64,000 nucleotides of DNA from Rhea pennata (taxonomy: Eukaryota; Chordata; Aves; Rheiformes; Rheidae). The stretch's first letter is position 1; each line of letters starts with the position of its first letter. The position numbers and the translations under genes were made by a program. The notes beneath the pieces were generated by a model. The model did not search any database and had not been told where the DNA came from. It was given only the letters and a program-made list of their open reading frames with translations. The DNA is taken from NCBI RefSeq assembly GCF_028389875.1, contig NC_084669.1, forward strand, positions 35,688,731 through 35,752,730, written 5' to 3'. Below are positions 49,271-61,237 of this stretch, one piece after another.

Positions 49271-51886
49271 GTAAGCCAACAAAGTTGTAAATTAAGTCAT
49301 GCTTGTGAAGCTTCAGGTACATATAAAACGATGCTATAAAGGGAAATGTTGGTTATTGTATGGCTTTAGGCAACTTATGGTTACTGTTGGACATAGAACA
49401 CTGAATAGTAGCTTTCTTTAGTTATCTATACAAGTTCTGAATAAGCCGCACTAGTGTTGTTATTCTTCTGGCTGTGTAAATGCATAAAACCAGAGGTGAG
49501 TTTGGCTTTAACTCTTTGTTCCAGATCTTGATGTATTGGCCAGAACAAGTCATTGAAGACATGAAGGAGTTAGAAGGGTATAAGTGCAGAATGGCAAGGG
49601 GGAGGAGGGAAATGAGGATAGTCACTTAAGAAATGGTAAATTCTTAGGGAAAGAGTGTATTTCAAAATACCCTAGGTTAAAAGGCAAGATAAGGCTGCTC
49701 GCTCTTTAACTAGAGTGAAAATAATTTGCTTGTGATGGTCCACATTTGGTGAAATTTACGTATATAACCTTTAGGCTCAAATTGTAGCTGCGTTTTCCCC
49801 TTTCACCTCTCTCTGCCTTTCTAATTGTCTATTCTTCTATTTCTCTCACTTCTCTTCTCCTGCATCTTTCCTTATTTCTTTCACCACACCCCACGTACAT
49901 AGTTTCTTTTCTGTGTGTTTTTTACTCATTTTTCTGATCCATCAGCCTTTTATAACCCAGGTCATTACTATTGGAACAGAGAGGAGGGAAAAAGACAGTC
50001 TGTATGCCCCTGTGATAACAGCACTGACCACCTGAGAGATTTCAGTTCAAGATCAGGCTTTAAATCAGGTAAGTAGGGAATTGAACATAGTTTTCCCACA
50101 TCCCAACTAAGTTTCCTAATCTCTGAGCTACAGAGTTATCCTCTGTGTTGCTGTCTTTTGTTGGGAGTGTTACGCTTTTTGTCAACCAAGAGCGTCTGAG
50201 TCAGGGAGATGCTGTCTCCGTAGTTAAGCCACGGGGACGTTTACTTTGGGATGTGGGAAAGTCAGGTTCAAATCTCTGCTCCAGTATGTACTCGAAGTGG
50301 AACAGCTCATACTGGAGAGAATGCACCTATAAAACTTTTCTCAGTAAAAATTTTGTTAAAGTGGCTTGTGCTTGTAACAGGTAGAAATCCCAGTTAGCTA
50401 CGTAGATTCAGGAGGTCTATGCTTTTACTATTCTGTCCTGTAACTTACCAGAATTTGCAGACACATCGATCCTGTTTTGAAAGCAAGCAAGCAAAAAGAA
50501 AAATCTAACATTAGTGAGGGGATATGATTGTGTTTATAGGGGAAGTATATTTTAAATGATAGTGCTTGGGGGAATAGGTTTAAACAGCTTGGCCTAAGGT
50601 TCATTGAAATTGTTTTTGCTTTTACAGCACCTGAATACCCTAAAAAAAAAAAGTGAAGGAAGGGGCAATTAAAATGTGACTTGCAGATGCATAATACAGC
50701 AATAAAGGTTATAGAAGCTGATCCTGGCATTTACAGCAAGAGAGGGGCATAATAGTGACATTATGTCCTTATATTTAGCCAGTGGGACTGAAGAAGCTCA
50801 TGAAGAGAATTGGTGGAGTGGAGATAGCAAGTGATTTAAAAGCCATGAAAAAAGGGCTTTGGCAGGGTCGGTGAAAGGAAACACTCCAGCTTTTCTGTCA
50901 ACCTTTGTTTTCCAGGCTAAACATACTTATTTCTTTTCTTGTATCTCAAGCTGACCTTCTCCTTGCAGATTAGCTTTGCCCCTTCACCTCTTTCCTCTTT
51001 AGGCACTCCTTTTGCTTTCTTTATGAGAGAATTCTTGCTTATGTTCCTTTCAGTGGCAGCTTATTTCATGTGTGCTTTTATTTTATAAAAATGGTCATAT
51101 TTTATACAATGCCTTTAGAGCTGCACCAGAGGCCTCCTCCTTTTCTCATTAAATTTCATCCTATGCTTCAGAGTATTATGTGGAGGAAATGGAGTATTCT
51201 TGATGTTTAAGAATATGTCAAGTATTTTCTCATGAAATTATATTTAAATGAAACCTGGTGCCTTTTCTGATATTTTTATAAACAAGTCTTTGTCTTGTTT
51301 GTACTCCTTGGGAACTGCTCTGAGAAAATGAAAGAGAAAAGTATGTCTATGATGTAGATGTGATATGAGTACTCTTTAAAGATGCTGAGGTACAGGGGAG
51401 GTAGTGGGGGCTGGAAAACTCTGTATTGCTCTGTTCAGAAGCTGTCCTTCAGGTAAAATTGTAGCAGTCCAGAAGAGAATTTCCATGGTGTTTTCCTAAA
51501 CTTCTAGGCTTTGACTGCAACGATTGGAACCTCTGTGACGGTAACTTGTTTCAAACAGAGGGCAACTGGGAAAAAACTGGAGGTCTCTGTCCATGGTATA
51601 GAAAGTGAACATAATAATTAAGAGAAATTAGGTTGGCTTCAGTACATTCCTTGTTTGAAAGAGTCCTGTGTCTCTTCCTCTCTCATGTTGGTGGAATGTA
51701 AGCATTTTTTGGAGGTGATTCACTGGGAGGAGGGTGTAGGGGATAGATGTTCTCTGAATGAGCACAGTTTAAACACTGATGTTTTGCCTTAAAGGGAATT
51801 ATCCCTTCTTTTTTTAACTGAACAGTGCAAAGCTCAATTCAAGTCTGTGAGAACTCTGGTATAGGAGTTGGTAGTTCTTACACACT

Positions 51887-51888
<2 letters not shown>

Positions 51889-51921
<33 letters not shown>
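51889..51921. repeat. Poly(T) run of about 33
   Basis: Uninterrupted T-run in TET1 intron 2. No SINE body is recognisable beside it. Confidence 0.95.
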
Positions 51922-51923
<2 letters not shown>

Positions 51924-52655
51924 TGCCTTTAAAAGAGAGATCTTACATGGATTTACTGTTAGAGCAAGGCCTGGTTGGTAGCATCCATGAATGTAGTTTG
52001 AAGTGTATGTTCCAACACACGTGCACAAGCATTCTACCCTAAGAGAGTATTGGTTGCATGTTTGGAGCTGGTTTGGAGTTAAGTTACTGTTACTTTCACT
52101 AATTCACACATAATCCAGCTAAAGATTGGAAAACTATATTGGGCTTGAAAATATCACTTAAAAATAACATTCACATAAATGTTCAGTGATACTTACATTG
52201 CTGAATGTAATGGGTTTTGCAGTGACATGACATCATGAAAGTCTGGATAAAGCATTGTGGGCTGTAGTTCATAGCCCATGTGTATAGCAACGTTGTTTTA
52301 TGAAGTGCTCTTCTTCCTGAAGGATTCATGTCATGGCTGTTTTATTAGGAGTTGGTAAAAATTAAGAAAGAATCCTAAAATATATAGGGAAAAAAATAGG
52401 CTTACTGATTTTTAAAAGAGAAGTACAGTAAGTAAGTAAAAAGTGCAAGTAAGCTTTGAACAAAAGAGGAAAAAGGTTTTATATTCAATTACCATCCCTC
52501 TCACAGTGAATAATAGAAGAACATTTTACAGTAAAAAGAGTTTTGAGAAGTTCACATATGTACATGAATGTGAAACTTCTGTATTTTGTCTTGTCTTTCT
52601 GAGACTGTTGTTTTCTGAAATAATACAGTAGTTACTGAAGGGTATTTCACAGTTT

Positions 52656-52657
<2 letters not shown>

Positions 52658-52688
<31 letters not shown>
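52658..52688. repeat. Poly(T) run of about 31
   Basis: Uninterrupted T-run in TET1 intron 2. No adjacent element recognised. Confidence 0.95.
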
Positions 52689-54126
52689 CACCAAAAAGCC
52701 TGTTGATTTCAAAAAGTGGTCTTTTTTGTTGCTCTTGAGTCATCAGGTATGTCTGGTTTGTCTGGATCTGCTGCAATGCAGGGTAGAATTCAGATTTCAA
52801 AGCTAGCGTTAGATAGGAAAGGAGGCCATAATTAATTTTATTATCTTTTTTGAAAGAAAAGGATTTCAGTTTTGCACAGATTTTGCAGATGGAGCAGCAT
52901 GCTCTCAGGATTAAAGTGCTGTCTCTTGAGTGCTTGCAGGCCTAATGGGGTATAATATGAGCTGGCCGTGGTGCACAGTAGTTGTACTTTGTGACTGTGC
53001 CGAGGACTGTGGCTCTCTTGTCTGCCTCCCAGCTGGCCAGGACTCCCTAGGCATAGCCCTAGACCACAAAGGCACCAAGCTGCGCAGCCTAGGTTGTTCC
53101 TGAGGTGAACTTGCAGAGTTTCATAACATGCCACCGGTGCTCCTCTTGCCAAAAGCCTGTAACACACAGGGCTGCTTTAGAGCCATGGTGAAACTGGCTC
53201 TTGCCAGGAGTTCTGATCTTGGAAGGCCCCTTTCTACATGGCAGAGGTTGCCACCTCACCCACCCCACAGCCTGCAGGCGACAAGGCTTTCTGGAGAGCT
53301 CCCAGCTCCCCTGGAGGCTGTGGAAGATGGGGTGTTTTGGAGAGCACCTGACCCTTCTGGAGGCAGGTGGGTCGGTTGTGTGTAGTGGCTGAAGGTGTTA
53401 GCGGATGCTGCGAGCAGCCGGCAGGAGCCCCAGCTGACTGCGGTTGCAGCCTCCCTCCAGAAAGGGCCAGGGCCGCTTGCATGGAGTTTGCAGGTCCTGC
53501 TCGGGCAGGAGCTGGAACAGCTGAATGCCAAGATGCTTTGCAGGCAGGAAGTGCTGGGCAAGGAGAGTGGCTCCCCTTCGCTTCCCCACCTACCTGCTGT
53601 CCTGGGCTTCTGCTTCCTCAGGCTGCCCTTCAGGCCAGCCCTCTGCCTCTAGGTCTGCTGCTCTGCCCCCTCATCCTTGGCACTGTTTTTATTACCATGA
53701 AGAGTTGCATCTGTGCAAGAAAATATTTTGCTTAGAGGTGACCAGCAAACACTAGAGTTCATATTTGACAACAGACGAAATGAGAATTAGCAGGACCTAA
53801 AGTAAACAAGTTGGAAAAAAAAATCAAGGCACAGAGTATAAGTTCCCTGGGTTTACCCAAGTATGTCAAAGCATCTTATTTAATAGTTGTAATCTGAGTA
53901 ACATGGAAATACTAAGTAACAATAAGGCTTGCTTAATTGTGGGTTTTTAATGTGCTGCCTAAAACCCAGGCATGTTTAAAAAGGATACTATAATTGAAGT
54001 TGGTTAGGAACTTTTCAATGAACTATTTTTGAATAGAAAACAGTGATTTAACAGAAAGCTTTCACAGGTATTATCTGTTCTGATCAAACTCTTTTGGGAA
54101 AGTTTCTCAGATCTAAAACAAAATTT

Positions 54127-54157
<31 letters not shown>

Positions 54158-55899
54158 GAGGTGAGGTAGAAGACAGAATAATTAGATTAATTTGATGGCT
54201 AGGGCAATTGCCTGATGGAGCCTGATGGCTTGAACTTTGGTCTTCCACATCCCATCTGTGTCTGGTTGAATTTTTGGAAGGTTGGTTCTGCTTTGGAACC
54301 CAACCAATTGTTGAAAACTCCAAAAATAAAGTCAAACGGATTCATGTTTTCTAGCCAGATGTAGTTATAATCAAGAAATTCAGACTTTCTGTGGTATTTT
54401 ACAGCAGATTGCAGAAGTACTGAAGTCTGTTAAATTTTAAAATAAGGGTGCACAAAGCCATTCCTCTTGAAAATGATACTTCATAGTTTTGCAGGGAAGT
54501 AGTGTGAGGACTGGTGAAGTTTGGTAACATGTACAGCCAAAATGAGCAAAATTATATGTGAAATACCCAATGGATGCAAGGCTAGGAGTTGGAGCGGTGC
54601 GGTTTGCTCTTTCTTTGGCGTACAGCATGTGTGTGTGTAAAGTAATTTTTACACCTTGGCATTCTCTGTGATGCTGGGTGTGGACTATATTAAGGATTAA
54701 ATTAAGGGTAGTGAATTAATTTGGGATCTAGTTAGCTTTAGAGTGTGTGTTTAAAAAGTTGCTTCCTCACTGAACCCTGCTCCTAAGTTCCTGTGCTAGT
54801 TTCCTGTCTTTTACGGTGACATTTTTCTTATTTGAAGGGAAAAAAATATTTCTCTCCTTTCTTATATTAAGGATCCGTCTAAAGAGGGAAAACTGAGTAA
54901 CAAGGAAATCTGAAACTACAGCCTAAGTAGTGTCCAATGCACATAGCAGGCAGATTGGGGACTAAATTGGTGCACTTTTATTGTAATAATATTAAGTGCT
55001 ACTTGGTAATTTTTGTTGTAACTTCTGGTGCTTCTTACGGCTGCTGCTTAGTGCCTAAGTGCACTAAGGTGCTCATCAGGGCCTGAATGAGTATGCTGAA
55101 CAGTTTTTGGCTTTATGTTCCTAAGCAAATAAAATAGTTTGGGTATTTTTTTTTCTGAACTGTAAAATATCTTAGGTATCCAAAGCTGCAAAGAAAAATC
55201 AGATCACTGAGTGTAGGCACCTCTTTTGTTTTTATTATGGCTGAAAACCCTTATAAACTTGTGGTATTTTAGGAAAGCATTGTTTTATTTTACCTGGACC
55301 TAAATCATATTACCTCTGTATGAAACTCTAGTACAACAGATGAGGAGTTTAAATATTAAGTAGTGTCAGACAAAAAAAAAAAAAAAAAAAAAGGCAACAG
55401 CTTTCTCTCATTGAATTGATATCGTTTAGTTGATATGGTACAGAATTAGTTGTGGGTCCAAATCTGCGTGTTTGCACTACTTGCCTAATGTGCACCAATA
55501 ACGAAACTGGAATTGCACGTAGGATTCAACAGTAGATACAGAAAACAGTTTTAAATTGCAATTTGTAGCTGCAAAGCTGAAGAGATGCTCTTCTGTCAGC
55601 ACGTATGGTGCATGGATACAGTTGACTTTCTCTTTGAGATATCAACTGAAAATTGCCTTATTAAGCATTTCAGTGAATAGTAATAGGCTAAGGTAGGTAC
55701 TTTGCAATTTGTTGTCTCATGTTAGCAAGTAGGTTTATCACTTTGGGATGAAGTTACTACCTCTCTGTCCCATTCAACACCTCACACAGGTGGTGACATG
55801 AGAAAATAAGATTGTTTGCATTGGTATTCTCTCTACATCGTAATTGGTTTAGGACAGATACTTTCTCTAGTAGATGCTGTAAAAAGAGAGCAAAAAATG

Positions 55900-56960
55900 A
55901 GTCTTCCCTTGCAGCAGGGCAGCTGCGGGCACCGTGCACTGGGCCAGCTGTGCAGGCGGCACTGATGGCCATGGCAGGGCTGCGCGAGCCCTCCCTGGCA
56001 GGTCGCTGGCACCTGGCAGCACCAGCTGTGGGGCCATGGAGGTTGCAGGACCCCCAGCTCTGGGCTGCCCTGCCCCTGCAGCCGCCGCGGGTGAGCTGCG
56101 GTAGCAGCATCTCCCTGGGGGTGCGTGCGGCAGGGCCTTGGCTGCAGGCAGCCTCGCTGGAGCGGGTGCCGAGGCCCCAGTGCACCTCCGCCCACCGCGG
56201 GATGTGGGGGCCACCTGCCAAGCGCGTGCCTGGCCTGGCGCAGGGGTGTGTGCAGGTGCACAGCAGCGTGCGCCCAGGCTTAGCGTGTGCACGCGTGTGC
56301 GTGCCCAGAGGCGGGTGTTCTCGGGCTGTGTCCTCGCCTGACCCTGCATGCAGCCTGCCCTTACAGAGCTGAGTGGGTGGGCGCGCTGCCGCCGCCGGCG
56401 GGCCGGGCCGGGCCGGGCCGGGCCCCGGCGTGCACGCGCCCGTGAGTGCGGGGCCGCGCGCGCGGCGGGGCCGGCTCCGCGGAGTCCATGCCGTAGCTTG
56501 CGGGCGGCCGCTGCGGCGCCCGTACAGGAGACCCTTTGTTTGGGCAGGGCCGGCGCGAGTGCGGGGCGGGGGGCGCCGCGCGCCGCGCCTCCCCATTGGC
56601 TGGGGCCGCCCGCGGCTCCTGTGGCGGGCGGTATGCCCGGCGCGTCGCCGCGCGCGCGCGCGCGCCTGGGGCGGGGCGGGGTGAGGCGGGGGCGGGCGCG
56701 CGCCCGCCCGCCGCGGAGCCGCACGAGGCGCGCGCCCGCGACGCCGCCTGGAGGAGGGCGACGGCGCGGAGGGCGCCGCTGCGGCAGGAAGCAAGATGGC
56801 CGCCTCGTGGGCGCCGCTGTGAGGAATGCGGGGCACCAGCGAGGCCGGCTCCGGGGGGGCGGCCGGGCCTCTCCCCTCGGCCCTCGGCGGCGGCGCTGCG
56901 AGTCGGGGCGGCAGCGGGGGGGCGCCTTGGGCCCCGACAGCCCGTTAACGTGCTGCACGT
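55900..56960. promoter_or_regulatory. TET1: Intragenic CpG island just upstream of TET1 exon 3
   Basis: GC-rich from about 55.9 kb and very CpG-dense from about 56370 to 56950, ending roughly 100 bp before exon 3. It contains GC boxes, an inverted CCAAT (CCATTGG near 56593), a GGGCC repeat (56397-56424), alternating CG (about 56646-56666) and a YY1-like CAAGATGGC (56792-56800). It has the look of an active TATA-less promoter. In human, a TET1 isoform lacking the CXXC finger starts within intron 2, so this island is a good candidate for that promoter. Direction of transcription cannot be read from sequence. Confidence 0.75.
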
Positions 56961-57060
56961 AAAGCATTCTGGGTATTTAAAAATGTTGCAGTTTAATAAT
57001 AAAATTGGAGATGCCTGCCTTTGTGACCGCAACTTATTCTGCAATTTGATGTTTTTTTAG

Positions 57061-57111
57061 GTTCTAACTGAAAACAAAAGACCTCAGAGGAGGAAGCAAA
57101 GAGTTTTAAAG
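57061..57111 (+). CDS. TET1: TET1 exon 3 (17 codons)
   Basis: The acceptor GATGTTTTTTTAG and donor TTAAAG|GTAACC enclose 51 nt in phase 0. The translation VLTENKRPQRRKQRVLK matches human VIKENKRPQREKKPKVLK, which directly follows the CXXC exon. It is basic and may extend the DNA-binding surface or act in nuclear import. Confidence 0.93.
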
Positions 57112-59975
57112 GTAACCAATAATTGCTTTGCTATTTATCCCCTCCCATTTTAAGCAGTATTCTCTTGTCCTATAGAATAGGAAATCAAAGGGTTAACTTC
57201 TGGGAAGCAGTGTTTTCCAGCTATTCAGGAGATTAGCTAATTTTAAAAGCACAGAACATTTTCTTTTTTTTCCCTCTTTCTCTCCAGCATGTTGTATACA
57301 TATTTGGATCTTTCTGTACGAGTCTGCAGACTAAAAAGTTTGCCTTCCATTGTATTGAAGATCCGTTTTAGCTTCTTCTATTCCTAGTTTATTCCTTCCA
57401 AAGGTAATAGTTGATTTTTTTGTTGTTTCTTTTTTCTTAGTATACAGGTTTTAAGGCATCTGAAATTAAGTACAAGATGTCAGTGTTCATAAACCAAGTT
57501 AATGAAATTGGAAATTTCCTGCCTACATAACTGTACTTGCAGTTTCCTTTTTTCTTTAAGCTTTGCAATACCTAAAGTGAAACTGAAAATTTCAAAAACT
57601 TATGGCAGTCTTCAGTTTCACATGGCAATACCTTTCTTTGAGATTTTTAAGCTGGTTATCTTTCATGATAACAAAAGATGTGTATTTCAAATTAAAACAC
57701 TTTTTTAATAACAAAACAGTATTATTGCATTTATGGCTTTTTTTTTTTAATAACTAGTAATACATACTGCATTTTCAGTTCATCAGGATATTTTAAATAG
57801 AAATAAGTCATGACTTCTTTCAGAACTAAAATGTTGCAGGGTGGATAGTGCAAACTTACTGTAAAATGAAGCTGAAGAAAATAAGAAAAAAATGTTATGT
57901 TTAAACTTTTATTTTACAGAACTATTTTTTATATCAAGTACAGCTAAATGGTTTCAAAATGTTTTTGGACATGGTAGATTTGATAAATGAGTATCTGTAG
58001 TGTCATTTGTTTCAAAAACATCCCAGTTCTTAACAGTTTGTTTCCACTACTGAACATTACAAAACTTGCTTAAAAGATTTATAACTTACCCAGTAAGGCA
58101 AAATTAAGTTAAACGTTGAGATTAAGGAAAGAACAAGTAAGTGTATTTGACTTGAAAGTATATCCAGTCTCAGGAGTGTCTCTGTCTCTCTTTTGATATG
58201 GTAGTAGTTGTGCAAAACACCTCTTTGTGTGTTAGGAGTAACTGTGGTAATACAACACTAGCAAGTGCACTGTCTTTCTTTCATCAAATAAATTAATTTA
58301 TTAAAAATATAGCATGTTTCATTGTCATGGATATGCTTTTAATTATTTATTTGAATTACTGCTGCTTTTGTAGCGCAGCGCATGGGCGTAGTTGAAGCTT
58401 TAGCATTTGTTTATTATTTTGGGCAGTTGATACTAATGTGCAAAAGAAGGTCTTTTTGTAAGGAGTCATTTAGTTTTGTAATGTGTATCACACTTGCGTT
58501 GAAATGTGTGGGTTTTTTTTCTTTTTTGTCCATAAGTAGATGTGTTATAGTATGAGTTCATAGTGTCTCCAGTTTTCTCACTTGAGTTCATTTTACCACT
58601 GTTTCTGATTTGATGGCAGGACAGGTTGCTATGTAATATGATGCTGTTGTTTCTCTCCATTCCCAAAAACTTTTTGAACATTTTTTTTTCTTGACCCTTA
58701 GATGGAAAGGCTTGTCTGTTTTTGTGCATATGCGTACTATCATGTTAGTCCTCGGACTTTTGTTTATTTTTGTTTTGACTTTTCTTTTGATGAATTGACT
58801 GTACAGTGTTTCCTCTTTGGTTTTAGATACTGTAGTTTGTGTCTTGGAGTATTTTGTCTTTGTTTTGTGGTGCTGAATTGTATTTGGTAAGAGTTCTTCA
58901 CTTGCATATACCAAGAAGGATGTCGTATTCCGAAGGAATTTCGTGGAAGTGTGTAGGTTGGAGGTGCTAGGATTTTACATTGTTTTGGGGAAAACTTGGT
59001 CACTTAAATTGGGCTGTGTCTCTCTGTCAGCTGTTATAAACTTACAAACTTACAGAAAAGCTACATAATATACAGACTTCTTCACAAGGGCATTTCAGAA
59101 ATACAACACTAGTGTATTTTTTTTCTAACCTGCCTTTTTTTTTATGTGTGGGATCAGTATGTAAAGTAGTATTGTAATAATACCTGTTGAATTACAACTC
59201 CAGCCTCTGATTTAATGATCAGTAGTGGTTGAGTAAATCCAGCCAGTAACGTGCTGAAAAATTAAACAGAATATTTGCATTTAATGGCTTTTTGCATTGT
59301 ATTTTACCACCAGTGTAAACTTTCTTACGGGAAGATTTGTAGTACTCTAATAATAAATGTATTTAATTTCTCTAGTTGTCCTAGATTTTTGTAGATACAT
59401 ATTCATTTATGTGTGTAGCTAGGATATCTTTCAGGTTTTACTTGTATAGAACCAGCATGTTCACAAAATCTTCTGTGCAGAGAGAAAATAAGCAATGCTT
59501 TACTGTTGAAAATGAGTTGGGCTGATATAAATATTAAGACTAGATGTGATACATACTGTTAACTCTGTGATTTTTGTTTATTATATGTCATTTTCCATGT
59601 TTTTGTTTTACTTCTCCTTATTGGTTATTGTAAGAGGAGTCATTTAGGAAATTCTTCTGTGCCATAAATACCCTATTAGGTTCTCCATGTTTATTTTGAA
59701 TCAACATCTGAAATACTCATCATTTCTAGCAAGCAGATGCTCACTGCAGAAAGAAGCAGTGTGAGTTCATGGAAATGGATAATAAGGAAAGAATACTTGT
59801 AGTTTATCTTGCTAACCTTGTATGCCTTCCTCAGTTAAGCAGACAGCTCTTCTGCTTTATTCCTGATAATGGAAAATCTATTTGAACAGATTGGTAAATT
59901 AAAATTCAGTTACCTGCATTTCAAAAGGCATACACACTCTGCTTCACTTACATAATAATACTATTTTCTCTTTAG

Positions 59976-60293
59976 CTACTTAGCAAATTCTCTCACTCAG
60001 TTTGGGCAGTGCAGTGCACCTCTCCTTAACTGTGAGGAAATGTTTGCAATCGCATGCAAGTTTATAACACTGAACTCAGAAGAACAAGACTGTCGAACAT
60101 GGCAACATATTATCAGGGAAATCTACAGTTATTGAGTACAGCTAGCAGTGGAACCACTAAGGAAAGCTCCCACAGATCAAGATACAGCTGATGAAGCAGT
60201 ACAGTCCATGGTCTTCCTACTAGGTTCTGCAAAGCCAAGGCTACCATTTGAATGGCTGCAGATGTTTGCTGCACTGATGGAGATTAAAAACAA
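59976..60293 (+). pseudogene. Unidentified exon-like or retrocopy fragment
   Basis: After a good acceptor (TTTTCTCTTTAG, ending 59975) one frame stays open from 59977, apart from a TGA at 60133-60135, with protein-like composition. Segments include NCEEMFAIACKF, SEEQDCRTWQHIIREIY, AVEPLRKAPTDQDTADEAV and SMVFLLGSAKPRLPFEWLQM, resembling a helical-repeat protein. I do not recognise the family. No donor is evident, and an A-rich stretch follows at 60288-60301. A broken retrocopy or exon fossil is the simplest reading. It does not resemble TET1. Confidence 0.4.
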
Positions 60294-61203
60294 AAAAAAG
60301 AGAGAGAGAGATTGTGATAGATCCACAATAATATATGCAGTGTTAAGTGAGTATTTTAAATGCATATACATTCTTTGTTCTTTGAGTATTTCTGTTTGTG
60401 CATTTATGCATAAGCACCGTAATGGTAATCGTGTGTGCCAAGAAAGTGCAAAAGGTGCCTGCTAAACTCAGTAAAAATCAGTTCAGTTTCAGCCAAGCCA
60501 GAAGCCAAGGATGACTTGATACATAGAACTTTGGGGTTATTTGTAAACAAATACATCATATTAATAACTAGTAAAAGTCATATTTCTATGAAAGTTATGA
60601 ATACTTTCATAACTGAGTACTTAATTTTTTCCGTCTATGCATATAAAATGTAGTATTTCTCATCAAAAACAATTTTCAAATATGAAGTCGGTGTGGCAGA
60701 TGTGCTGTTAGCTCTTTCATTGAGGTTTTAGTTGTGTGGATTAAAGAAATTTAAAACGCACTTTTTAAAGCTCATATATGTGCTAACATATGAGTTAAGA
60801 AAAGCAGCTGCTAATGTCCTTGATTGTGCTTTCAGCAAGCATGAATTGAACTGATTTTGAACATTTATTGTAATTTAAGATATATAGTAGTGTATGTTTT
60901 TCAGTACAAAATGTCTGCCAGAATACTTAGCTGGAAATAATTCATTTTTATTATTATTATTTTCCTTTTAAAATGAGATATCAACAAGTCAATGGATGGA
61001 ATCACACTACAGTGGAATTTTATAGACGAAGAAGACAGAATGGTGTAATATGAGTTGGAAAGGATGTTGTCCAGGGAATACCTATCTTGCATTTTATCTT
61101 TATTAAGGCATTATTATCACCTTGAAATATATCCATTTAAAAATATCAATTAAAATTGATTTGAGTACTGGTTGAAAATGTCTACCTGTTTCTTTTGTAC
61201 TTT

Positions 61204-61205
<2 letters not shown>

Positions 61206-61233
<28 letters not shown>
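61206..61233. repeat. Poly(T) run of about 28
   Basis: Uninterrupted T-run in TET1 intron 3. Shorter ones follow near 61951 and 62060. Confidence 0.9.

Positions 61234-61237
<4 letters not shown>

Larger units (their letters stand above)
49271..55870. other. TET1 intron 2
   Basis: No further exon seen. It has long T-runs at 51889-51921, 52658-52688 and 54131-54154 and an A-run at about 55372-55391. A GC-rich but CpG-poor patch lies at about 53000-53680. Reading on past the donor at 49270 reaches a stop within 70 nt. Confidence 0.65.

Noticed and set aside
49271-49339. Extension of the TET1 exon by 22 codons to a stop
   Set aside because: The conserved splice donor after TTTGAG and the homologous next exon at 57061 show the coding exon ends at 49270. 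Readthrough would only be intron retention.
55757-56967. Long minus-strand open frames (359 and 366 codons) over the intragenic island
   Set aside because: Two overlapping frames of similar length, both low complexity, as expected from GC-rich DNA lacking stop codons.
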